NCBI GenBank assembly: GCA_038117225.1
Contig: JAYOFM010000091.1
Span: 1 to 15,914 of the forward strand
Source of the DNA: JAYOFM01 sp038117225
GTDB taxonomy: Bacteria > Pseudomonadota > Alphaproteobacteria > Rhodospirillales > Casp-alpha2
DNA: 15,914 nt
Direction: 5' to 3'
Under the pieces are notes generated by a model, which was given only the letters and a program-made list of their open reading frames with translations, made no database searches and was not told where the DNA came from. Of the stretch, positions 1-8,200 are shown in pieces; position 1 is the first letter of the stretch, and each line of letters opens with the position of its first letter. The position numbers and the translations under genes were made by a program.

Positions 1-449
1 TCCGTCGTGGCGCTACCGACCCGCTCCAGGTCGGTAACAGCGGCTCCCGCGGCGATGGCGGACTGCCGCCGTGCTTCCTCGACCATTTCGCCCATGCGGC
101 GAATGGCCTCGCCCGTGACGCGTTCCGTTTCGACGACGACGGCACCGGCGGTACCCTCTGTCTGCTTAATGGCTGCCGCACTGGCGTGTTCCATGCGCTT
201 GACGGCCGCGTCACCAACCTGATTCAGACGCGCATTCGTCTGGCGCGCCGTGGTGTCGACTTGGTCACGAACGTTCGCCGCCACTTCAGTGACGTGATCG
301 CGCGCGGTGACTGTCACCTGCTCGACCTCACCCTTGACGGTAAAGGCGATCTCCTCAACGCCGGCGCGCGCTCTGGCGGCCACAGTGTCGACTTCGTCGC
401 GGACCTTGGCGGAGACGCCGCTCACCTCGTCGCGTACCTTCGACGCAAC
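1..449 (-). repeat. 11-residue (33-bp) hendecad units at the end of the visible coiled coil
   Basis: From residue 908 to the edge the periodicity changes to 11 residues, about 13 consecutive units. The clearest ones start with V or I and contain a K/R-(V/A)-R-D/G-(E/H/Q)-V core, for example VASKVRDEVSG and VSAKVRDEVDT side by side. Eleven-residue amphipathic repeats of this kind are known from LEA_4 and apolipoprotein-like helices, which form either right-handed coiled coils or lipid-surface helices. The array continues past the left edge, so its length is unknown. Confidence 0.75.
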
Positions 450-3170
450 CATGCTTGAGCGCTCCTGTGCCTCGGCGGCAGTTTTCATGATTTCGCCACG
501 CACGATCTCGCCCACGGTCTCTGCTCGCTCGGCCGCATGGGTCGATACATCCAACGCTTCGCCGGCACGAACCGTCAACAGTTCGCCGGCGGTATTCAGG
601 CGTGTCTCGGCGCGCATTGTGGCTTCATCGATCTCGATCGCGCCCGTTTCGATAAATTCACCAGCGTCCATCATCCGCCGCGCGGCGAGGCCCGCGATGC
701 GCTCCACGTCCTCCGCGCGCTGACGAATACTCTCGCCGACCTCCTCGATACCGTCACGCGCGTCGCTGGTCGTGGTGTCCAGTGTTTCCGCCTGCCGACG
801 CAGCAGATCGTTGACCAGCGATAGCAACTGGGCCGCCCGATCGGTCGCCGACGCGACTTCACGGGACCGCTCGTCCAGGGTGCGCCCAACCCGATCAACG
901 TTGTCAACGACGCGGCCGGTCGTGTAATCCAACACATCGGCCTTATCGCGCAGATTTTCGACAACTCCGCGAATGCGCCAGGCGGCGGCGTCGGTGACCT
1001 CGACCACCTCGCCGAGACGCGTGCGCATATCCTCACTGACACCTTCGATCCGATCGCGTGCCCCGTCTGCCGCGGAGTCCAAATCTTCCCGGCGTTGACG
1101 CACCAGTTCCGCCGCGTCGGCCAACATATTGGCGGCGCGCGCGGAAATACGGCTCAGCCGGTCGGCCTCGCTGCCCAACAGGTCGGATACCGATCCAACC
1201 TCGCCGTGTGCTGCCTTGACGCGTTCGTCCAAATCTCGCGACTGGTCGCGGACGGCATCACCGAGCACGCGCAGGCGCTCGGTCGCCGCATCGGACGTTT
1301 CAGCGACCTCAACCAATTCCCGGCGAAAACCCTCACTGAGCGCCGTCGTGCCTGTGGCGGCCTGGCGCACCGCGGCCGCACTGCGGTTCAAAGCCTCGGC
1401 GGCACGGTCGACTTGCTCAACCCCCTTCTCCGATACCTGGTCAAGGCTGACACCGGTGTCTTCGAGCAAGGCCATCAATCGGCCGACACGGGTGTCCGCG
1501 CGATCAGCGGCACGAGCCATCTCTTCGGCGCGCTGGCGCAACGCCTCGCCGGTACCGTCGATCCTCAACATACTTTGGCTCGCGACTTTGGCGAGTCCAT
1601 CGCTGCGCTCACTGAGACTATCCCCGGCCACGCCGATCCGTGCGACGGCGCGAGCGGACGTTTCTTCAAGATCGCCCGTGCGCGCCTTCAGCGCCTCACC
1701 GGCTTTGTCGACCCGGTCAAGAACCTGCTCCGCGATGATAGTCATCTCGCCGGCATTGTCTTTCAACGTATGACCGACGGATTCGGCCCGCTCCGCGGCC
1801 TTGTCGGCGGCAGCCGTCATATCCTCTGCCTGCCGGCGGAATTGGACGCCTGTATCACGCACCCGCGCCTGAGCATCGGCAACGGTCACGGTTAGATGCC
1901 GTTGCTCTTCCCGCAAGAAGTCGCCGATACCTCGAACCTGCTCAATGACGGTATCACTGGTTTCATTCAATGCGGCTGCTTGGCGTGCCATGTCGGCCTC
2001 GATATCCGCCGTCCGCGTGGCAATTTTGTCCGCCGTTTCACTTAGCACCGTCGATTGGCGCGTCAGGGCCTCCTCCATGCCCTCGGCCTGGGCCGCGGCA
2101 CGGTCTGAACGGCGTCCCAGGTCCTTGGCCCCGTCGTCGAGCACTTGGGCGCTTACACGAACATTGGCGGCGGCTTCATTGGATAGCTGACTCAGCTTTT
2201 CCACTCTTTGGGTCAGCGTCACGCCGATGGCTTCGAGTGTGTCGGCCGTCGCCGTCGCGCGATCATGCGCATCGACGGACGCGTCGCTCAATTCAGATGT
2301 CCGTACACGCAGGCTGTCCGACGATTCCTGCGCACGCTGTGCGGCGGCGTTGGCGGCAAGGTAAAGTTCTTCCGATCGACGCCCAAGCACATCGGCCAAA
2401 TCCTCGGCCCGGGCAGACGTGCGGTCCGACGCCACGGTCAAGTCCTGCGCGTGGCGATGCAGCGTGGCCCCGGCGTCCTGGGCACGTTCAGCGGCGCGCT
2501 CGGTGACTTTGCTCAGGTCCTCGGTTTGGCGCCGCAATGCATCGGCAACGGCGTGGGCGCGTAAATCAGCGTCTTCCGACACTTGTGCCAATTCGGTCGT
2601 CCTTTCGCGGACCAAGGCGTTGATGGCCTCGCCGCGACGGGTCGCTTCTTCCGACGCGCGTTGCAAATCTCGTGTTTGGGCCTGCAGCGCTTCTGTAACT
2701 TCATGAATTCGTTTGCGCGCCCGGTCGGAGGGATAGATGAGGCGACGAAGATGCCAACGTAGTTGTTGCGATTCGCGATCCAGACGCGAACCACGCTCAT
2801 AAAAGGCGACAACGATCCACAACAACGCTACCGGCGTTGCCACACCGGCGACGAGGCCGCCCAGTTCATGCGGTAGCAATTCAACAATATTTGCCCAGCC
2901 GAGGTTTGCGTCGACGAAATCCCAGGCACCGAATAACCATGCCGCAGACGCCAATAGCGCACCGATAGGCAACACACGCAGCCGGGCCATTAGCGACGGT
3001 TTCCAGGATTGCTCGAAATCATCCGGGGTCTCGGCCTCGGCGTCCGCGGCCGCACGCTCATCGGAACGCATGGCCGCCGTCAAGGTGACATCGAGTTCGT
3101 CGGCTATCGCTGGCTGATCGGCGTCACCTTGTGGGCCTCCGTCGGGTCGTGTCGAGTGTGCATCGGCCAT
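1..3170 (-). CDS. Giant membrane-anchored coiled-coil repeat protein (3' end beyond window)
   Basis: The frame is open from the ATG at 3170 to the left edge, 1056 codons without a stop. The start is supported by AAGGA (3180-3184) 9 nt upstream and an in-frame TGA at 3186-3188. Residues 1-60 are acidic and probably disordered. Hydrophobic segments at about 64-85 and 104-123 form a hairpin. The basic residues before the first and after the second put both ends in the cytoplasm by the positive-inside rule. From residue 163 to the edge the protein is almost entirely predicted helix: 28 units of 25 residues (163-890), then 11-residue units (908 to edge). Ala, Glu, Asp and Arg dominate and proline is almost absent. 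There is no HAMP or chemoreceptor signalling tip, so it is not a chemoreceptor. The layout, two N-terminal membrane passes plus a long cytoplasmic coiled coil, resembles the Caulobacter polarity factor TipN and similar large alphaproteobacterial proteins. That is inference from architecture, not homology. The function is unknown; a polar or envelope scaffold is plausible. Confidence 0.88.
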   Translation of the reverse strand, partial: MADAHSTRPDGGPQGDADQPAIADELDVTLTAAMRSDERAAADAEAETPDDFEQSWKPSLMARLRVLPIGALLASAAWLFGAWDFVDANLGWANIVELLPHELGGLVAGVATPVALLWIVVAFYERGSRLDRESQQLRWHLRRLIYPSDRARKRIHEVTEALQAQTRDLQRASEEATRRGEAINALVRERTTELAQVSEDADLRAHAVADALRRQTEDLSKVTERAAERAQDAGATLHRHAQDLTVASDRTSARAEDLADVLGRRSEELYLAANAAAQRAQESSDSLRVRTSELSDASVDAHDRATATADTLEAIGVTLTQRVEKLSQLSNEAAANVRVSAQVLDDGAKDLGRRSDRAAAQAEGMEEALTRQSTVLSETADKIATRTADIEADMARQAAALNETSDTVIEQVRGIGDFLREEQRHLTVTVADAQARVRDTGVQFRRQAEDMTAAADKAAERAESVGHTLKDNAGEMTIIAEQVLDRVDKAGEALKARTGDLEETSARAVARIGVAGDSLSERSDGLAKVASQSMLRIDGTGEALRQRAEEMARAADRADTRVGRLMALLEDTGVSLDQVSEKGVEQVDRAAEALNRSAAAVRQAATGTTALSEGFRRELVEVAETSDAATERLRVLGDAVRDQSRDLDERVKAAHGEVGSVSDLLGSEADRLSRISARAANMLADAAELVRQRREDLDSAADGARDRIEGVSEDMRTRLGEVVEVTDAAAWRIRGVVENLRDKADVLDYTTGRVVDNVDRVGRTLDERSREVASATDRAAQLLSLVNDLLRRQAETLDTTTSDARDGIEEVGESIRQRAEDVERIAGLAARRMMDAGEFIETGAIEIDEATMRAETRLNTAGELLTVRAGEALDVSTHAAERAETVGEIVRGEIMKTAAEAQERSSMVASKVRDEVSGVSAKVRDEVDTVAARARAGVEEIAFTVKGEVEQVTVTARDHVTEVAANVRDQVDTTARQTNARLNQVGDAAVKRMEHASAAAIKQTEGTAGAVVVETERVTGEAIRRMGEMVEEARRQSAIAAGAAVTDLERVGSATT
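501..2684 (-). repeat. 28 tandem 25-residue (75-bp) coiled-coil units inside the giant gene
   Basis: I aligned residues 163-890 by hand. They divide into 28 units of exactly 25 residues, broken only by a 7-residue insert (313-319, bases 2214-2234) and one 21-residue unit (620-640, bases 1251-1313). The loose consensus has basic or polar residues at 1-3 (often R), A/S/T at 4, D/E at 6, L (or M/V) at 7, small residues at 10-11 and 14, often R at 17, A or V at 18, G or A near 22 and L (or I/V) at 25. Core spacing reads as heptads with one extra four-residue step (stutter) per unit, i.e. 25 residues in 7 turns. The units have diverged strongly, so the array is old and held by selection rather than freshly amplified. 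Confidence 0.85.
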
Positions 3171-3268
3171 CGCCGCCAATCCTTGTCACCATGAGCCCGA
3201 ATTTCGCGCACGGGCGCTCTGACGCCGCTATGAGCGTCGGCCATTTTTCCTGCCCAGGGAAGAAGACT

Positions 3269-3297
3269 ATTGTAGCCATCAAAATGTGGCGGGTAAA
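3269..3297 (-). promoter_or_regulatory. Possible sigma70-type promoter of the giant coiled-coil gene
   Basis: On the minus strand, TTTACC (3292-3297, four of six matches to TTGACA) lies exactly 17 nt before TACAAT (3269-3274, five of six to TATAAT). This would start transcription near 3262 and leave a leader of roughly 90 nt before the ATG at 3170. It lies in the 221-nt gap between nirS and the coiled-coil gene, which argues that the two are transcribed separately. No convincing rho-independent terminator for nirS was found in the same gap. Confidence 0.4.
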
Positions 3298-3391
3298 TGG
3301 CAATTAGGCTCTATATGTGGGGGTTGTGAGCCGCAGGTCCGTTGAGGACGGTGAGGACAACCGCACGCTGGATTAGTACGCGGGTGAGCGC

Positions 3392-5107
3392 TTAATAAAC
3401 GTCGTGCTGGGTATTGTAGACGTTGAATTTGCCTGTTGGCGTAATCAACCGCTTGTCCTTGATGACCTTCTTAAGCTTTAGAGTCTTATCATCGACGACA
3501 ACGAGAGCCGATGTCTCATTTTTGGCATTCCAGACGGAAAACCAGATTTCCGTGCCGCTACGGTTAAATTCACCCTGAACAACCCGTCGTGCACCGGCCT
3601 CTAGACCAGCCCATTTCGCGATGGGCAGTACCGTGTAGGGTTTATCGAGCGCCTTGATGTCGAAAACGGCGATCGACTGTGAAATTTCCTCATCGGGATT
3701 GAGTGGTGAGTCGACGTAAAGGTGATGTGACTTGGGGTGGGTTTTGATGAATAGCGAACCACCTCCCTGCCCCTCTAGCTTGTGCACCAGCGTCCACGCG
3801 TGCTTCGGATTTTTCACCGGATCCGTGCCGATCACGGCGATCGTCTCGTCGCCGAGATGACTGGTCGCCCATACCGGACCGAACTTGGGATGTTTGAAGT
3901 TGGCTCCCCGACCCGGATGCGGCGTCGGGCCAGTTTCGATCAAACCCGTTAATTTTCCTTCCTTCGTATCGACGACAGCAATCTTGTTCGACGCATTCGC
4001 GGCAACCATGAAATAACGGCCGGTTGAGTCGAATCCGCCATCGTGCAGGAAGCGCGCGGCCTCGATTTCGGTAATCTTGAGGTTCTTCAGGTCCGTGTAA
4101 TCGACCAACAACACCTTGCCGGTTTCCTTCACGTTGACCACGAATTCTGGTCGAAAGTGCGAAGCGACAATGGCGGCGACACGTGGTTCTGGATGATACT
4201 CCTGCGTACCGACTACCATGCCGCGCGTGCCAACGATCTTCAGCGGTTCCAATGTCGCGCCATCCATGATGACGAACTGTGGCGGCCAATAAGTGCCAGA
4301 AATCGCATATTTGTCTTCCCAACCTTTGAATTTCGAGGTTTCGACCGAACGGGCCTCAATGCCGGTGTCGTTCTCGGCCACGGTCGCCGGTGGGTCCATC
4401 CAAAGGTCGATCAGATTGATCTTGGCATCGCGTCCGGTCGTGAAGAGGTAGCGACCAGATGCGGAAATTCGTGAAATATGAACCGCATAACCAGTCTTTA
4501 CGATCAGCTTTATTTCGTAACTCTTACCATCAATAAGCGCTATCTCACCGCTGTCACGCAGCGTCACCGAGAACAGGTTGGAGATATCCCAGTCATTCAT
4601 CTGCCGGTTCGGTCGTTTGGCGACCGGCACGTGGACCTTCCAAGTGGCCTTCATTTCCTTCATGCCGAATTCGGGCGGCGTCGGCACGTCCTGTAGGACG
4701 AAACGCGCCATCAAATCGATTTGATCCTCGGTCAACTCACCGGACGTCCCCCAATTCGGCATCCCGGCGGGTGAACCATAAGTGATGAAATCGCGGAGGT
4801 ATTCGTAACCATTCTTACGCGTGATCTCGGGGGTCAAGGGCTTGCCGGTGGCGCCCTTGCGCAACACCCCATGACAACCGGCGCAGCGCTGAAAGTAGAT
4901 TTCCTTGGCCGCTTCGAATTCCTTCGGCGACATGATCGGCACGCCGGGCTTGGCACCCGGTTGTTCCAGGGGCATCTTCTCAGCGGGCCCGAACGGTACC
5001 TGCCCCTTGGTATGGTCGTCGGTGTGCTTTCCCTGCGCTCGAACGTTGTCCGCGCCGATAAGCAATACAATGGCCGCCACGGCGGCAGTCCCAAGAATTC
5101 GGCGCAT
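3392..5107 (-). CDS. nirS: Cytochrome cd1 nitrite reductase NirS
   Basis: This is the periplasmic dissimilatory nitrite reductase, reducing nitrite to NO in denitrification (EC 1.7.2.1). It has 571 residues, a normal family length. A signal peptide (two Arg, hydrophobic 4-18, cleavage probably after VRA at 22-24) is followed by a cytochrome c domain with CAGCH at 75-79 and the probable distal ligand Met116 in the GMPNWG motif. An eight-bladed heme-d1 propeller follows, with His210 (d1 proximal ligand) and active-site His355 and His397. All four sit exactly 28 positions beyond the mature Pseudomonas aeruginosa numbers (Met88, His182, His327, His369). The C-terminus NVYNTQHDVY is the classic NirS ending. 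AGGAGG 5 nt before the ATG fixes the start. No nirE/F/D/L/G/H/J/N gene is in the window, so heme d1 must be made from genes elsewhere. No tyrosine occurs in the N-terminal arm before Tyr71. GC is visibly lower than in flanking genes. Confidence 0.97.
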   Translation of the reverse strand: MRRILGTAAVAAIVLLIGADNVRAQGKHTDDHTKGQVPFGPAEKMPLEQPGAKPGVPIMSPKEFEAAKEIYFQRCAGCHGVLRKGATGKPLTPEITRKNGYEYLRDFITYGSPAGMPNWGTSGELTEDQIDLMARFVLQDVPTPPEFGMKEMKATWKVHVPVAKRPNRQMNDWDISNLFSVTLRDSGEIALIDGKSYEIKLIVKTGYAVHISRISASGRYLFTTGRDAKINLIDLWMDPPATVAENDTGIEARSVETSKFKGWEDKYAISGTYWPPQFVIMDGATLEPLKIVGTRGMVVGTQEYHPEPRVAAIVASHFRPEFVVNVKETGKVLLVDYTDLKNLKITEIEAARFLHDGGFDSTGRYFMVAANASNKIAVVDTKEGKLTGLIETGPTPHPGRGANFKHPKFGPVWATSHLGDETIAVIGTDPVKNPKHAWTLVHKLEGQGGGSLFIKTHPKSHHLYVDSPLNPDEEISQSIAVFDIKALDKPYTVLPIAKWAGLEAGARRVVQGEFNRSGTEIWFSVWNAKNETSALVVVDDKTLKLKKVIKDKRLITPTGKFNVYNTQHDVY

Positions 5108-5185
5108 CAGACCCTCCTAAGAACAACGTTCGCACCCGGTGGATCGTGTTTCGCCAAATACCCAATCAGGCATGACAGAGGAGGA

Positions 5186-5226
5186 ATTCTATACGGTCAA
5201 TGATCCAGGTCCTTGATCACGGTTAA
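5186..5226 (-). promoter_or_regulatory. nirS promoter with FNR/NNR-type anaerobox
   Basis: Read on the minus strand, TTAACCGTGATCAA (5213-5226) matches the two-half-site pattern of FNR/Dnr/NNR boxes (TTGAT or TTAAC, four bases, ATCAA or GTCAA). TAGAAT (5186-5191, five of six to TATAAT) follows with its centre 31 bp downstream of the box centre. That is close to the roughly 32 bp expected when the activator sits at -41.5. Transcription would start near 5179, giving a leader of about 70 nt. The inference is activation under low oxygen and/or NO by a Crp/Fnr-family regulator. A further TTGAC half-site lies at 5196-5200. Confidence 0.65.
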
Positions 5227-5229
5227 TTT

Positions 5230-5244
5230 CGCCAAATTTTGGCG
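5230..5244. promoter_or_regulatory. Perfect 7+1+7 palindrome upstream of the nirS anaerobox
   Basis: CGCCAAATTTTGGCG is a perfect inverted repeat around a single central base. Its centre (5237) is about 58 bp upstream of the inferred nirS start and 17-18 bp from the anaerobox centre. It also lies about 28 nt downstream of the stop of the glycosyltransferase gene. It could be an operator for a dimeric regulator of nirS or, less likely, a weak hairpin ending the upstream transcript. It lacks a following U-rich run in either direction. Confidence 0.45.
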
Positions 5245-5271
5245 TTGGCGAGGTAAGTGTCGCCGGGCCTC

Positions 5272-8200
5272 CTATAGTCCCGCCACGGCATCGATAATAC
5301 GCGCCACGGCAAGCCCGTCGCCCATGTCGCCAAAGAGCAGGCCACGGTAACGCGCACGGGTATCCGCGTGGGTTGCGGGATCGGCCAACGCAGCCTCGAT
5401 AGCGGAAGCCAATTCGTCGGCTCTGTGCACTTCCTCACCAACATCGCGCCAGCGCCATTCGATGCCGTCAGGATCAAAGGCACCCTGCTCGCGAGCGTGC
5501 TCCGGATTGGTCAGCAACACAATCGGCCGGTCGAACGCGAGGTAGCTGAATGCCAACCCAGACGCATCGGAGACCAGGACATCCGCCGCCGCCAACCACG
5601 GCATCGGATCAGCTTGTGGATCGTCGATGACAGCCATGTTCGGAACCCGCGCCGCCTCAGCATACCAATCGGCAAGCCATGCCGGATGCCGTTCGACGAT
5701 TTTCGGATCGGCCAGCACGACGACGGTAATATCCTCGCGCGGTCCGCGGATCGATTCGGCGACCGACCCGGCCAACATCGGCGCCGAGGACAGATGCCGG
5801 CCAGCAACCGGTGCGTAAACGACAAGACTGCCGTCGCCAAGGCCGGCTGGGCGCTCCAACGCCGAACCTGCCCGTTGCCTGCTGAATACCGCGTCGAGCC
5901 CAGGGAAGCCCGTCACCCAGATGCCTTCCGACGGGAATACGCCGCGCTTGGCCAACGTGTTACCGATGAATGAACTGGGTACGCAAATGTAGTCAGCCCC
6001 CGGATACGCGCGCTGTGCGCGCCGGCGGCCCGCCAGATCAGGCGGCACGTAGACAATGGTGCTGTCCGGCACCACGTCGCGGACGGCACGCGCCTGATCG
6101 CCGGTGACCACAACGACCTGCGGCTGGAATTCTTGCACCTCGCGGCCATCACCGCTGATCAACGGCCAATGGACTTCCGAAAACGCCTCGAACAGGCGTC
6201 GCAACAACGGAAAATGATGCGCATCGTTGAGGTGCAAGACGACCCGTTTCGCCCGCGGGTCACGGGCGAGACGGCGGCGCCCTTCCCGTTCCATACCAAG
6301 ACTAAGCTCCGCCGCGCGGGCAAAAACGTTACCCGGTTCGACGGTTAAGGCGTCACGAAACGCCTGCATGGCCTCGGCGCGTCGGCCTAGACTCTTGCGT
6401 GCCATGCCAAGATGGCACAATGCGTCAACACGACGGGGATCTCGGGCGAGGCTCGCTTCCAACGCGTGCACGGCCTCGTTGGCGGCACCAGCGCGGCGCA
6501 ATGCCGCGCCAAGCAAATAGTGCGCCTCGGCATCCTCGGCGTCGAGTTCCACTGCACGCTGCAGGGCAGCGATTCCCTCCCCGCGATCACCGCGCAGAAA
6601 CAGTGCCTTACCGAGGTCGCGATGGGCGCTGGTCATGCCGGGGTCGCGCGAGACGGCGTGACGCAAATGGGTCACGGCACCATCCAGGTCTGCATGCGAC
6701 GCCAACAATGATCCCATTTCCGCGTGTGCCCGCGCGTCATCCGGTTGCTGATGCAGGGCGCTCTGCAGATATTGCGCTGCCGCATCGTCGGCACCGCGCC
6801 GGCGGGCTGCGACCCCGAGGTCGATGAGATTACCCCCACCCGTGGATGCTCCGGCGAGCGACGGCTTGACGTCTTCTTCATCCGCCACGGCGCGTAAAGT
6901 TAACAATCCCAGCTTGGCCATCCAGGTGATCGTGCGAGGCAGGCGATAACGAATTGCCTCTGGGAAAATTTCCGCAAGGGATAATAGGCTGCTGGCACCG
7001 TTCAACCGCAGATGATCCAGCAGGCTAAGACGGGCATCGCCGTCAAGCATGGCCGACATCGCAAAATCGTTCATGCGGACCCGCGTGACCGCGCGCAGGG
7101 ACTCCCCAGTGTTCATGTCGGCCTGCGAAAGGTCGACGATGGTATCACCTTCGACGATATGAGCCGCGAGTGGCGCCAGTGCGCTAAACGGGTCATCAAG
7201 GGGCGGACGGTCAGGGGTGCCCGGCACCGCGGGCGCAACTTCCGGTGCGTGATTGCGTATCGATGACAGTTCACGCCATACGTCACGATGATTGGCGATG
7301 ACCTGGGGCCAGTCAAAAACCTCGCGCGCCCGTGTCCGTGCCGATGAAGCCATCTCATTTCGCAACGCCGCATCACCGGCCAGCACCACGAAGGCATGGG
7401 CGGCGGCACCGACGTCGACCGCCGTGCATTGCCCGACCATGCCCAGTTGCTGCGCCGCCGCCAGCGACGACGATGCCTGGTCGAGCCGTGTCTCTGGGCT
7501 GGCCGCCAAATCGGGGCCGGAACCACCGATGGGCAGCCATGTGGGCACCAACATGCCATCAATGCCATCACGCACCGCTTCCCGGTTCCCCCCCCAGTCG
7601 GCCGCGACGACTGGTAAGCCAGCGGCCATGGCCTGCGGCAAGGTCTGGTCAAAAATGACCGCCGCACTGTCGGACATTGCCGCATAGATATCCGCCGCGT
7701 GCCAGACCATGGCACGCACATCGGCGTCGCGACCATCCAGAAAGATGCCGTCGACCGATGGCGCGAAGCGGCGCAAGGCCTCGCGGAACTCCCGCTCGGC
7801 GCCCTCGCTGTCAAACCACCCGGCTTGAATCAGGCGAAGACGGCCTCTTCCCTGAATTGGCGCCGTCCCAGCCGCCAATTCAAGCGAACAATAAAGCGAC
7901 ATTGGATGGGCCCGCGCATGGACACTGAAGGCGCCCGCCGTCAACACGACAACGTCCTCTTCTTCAATGCCCAGGCGCCGGCGCAATGCTGCGCGGGCGG
8001 GAATATCCTCAGCGTGTGCGGCGCAATCGACCCCGGGTGGAACGATTGTCACAACCGGTTCCAACATGGCGCCACCGCCGGTGCGAAGGACGATATAATC
8101 TGACCACCGTTGCAACGCCGCCATGACCTGTCCGCGTTCCGCCACGGTTTCCACGATCAGCGCGTCCCAGGGCTGAAGTGGGGCCAATATCAATTCCGCG

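Noticed and set aside
1095..1895. Long plus-strand open frame (266 residues), with several others across 1-2700
   Set aside because: The minus strand is open for over 1000 codons here with a coherent repeat pattern. The plus-strand frames are mirror images of that repetitive GC-rich coding and change frame without a common start or family.
1..2684. CRISPR or satellite-type DNA repeat suggested by the 33- and 75-bp periodicity
   Set aside because: The period is in the protein, multiples of three, and the DNA units are far too diverged for direct repeats or spacers.
1..3170. Methyl-accepting chemotaxis protein
   Set aside because: Two membrane passes and a coiled coil fit superficially, but there is no HAMP domain, no conserved signalling hairpin tip, only a tiny periplasmic loop, and the coil is far too long.
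3300..3391. Terminator for nirS from GGCTC...GAGCC and the GAGGAC direct repeat
   Set aside because: The stem is only 5 bp with a 16-nt loop and no U-run; the direct repeat does not fold into a stable hairpin.
4043..4474. Plus-strand open frame of 143 residues inside nirS
   Set aside because: It lies wholly within the unmistakable nirS gene on the other strand and shows no motif or start signal.
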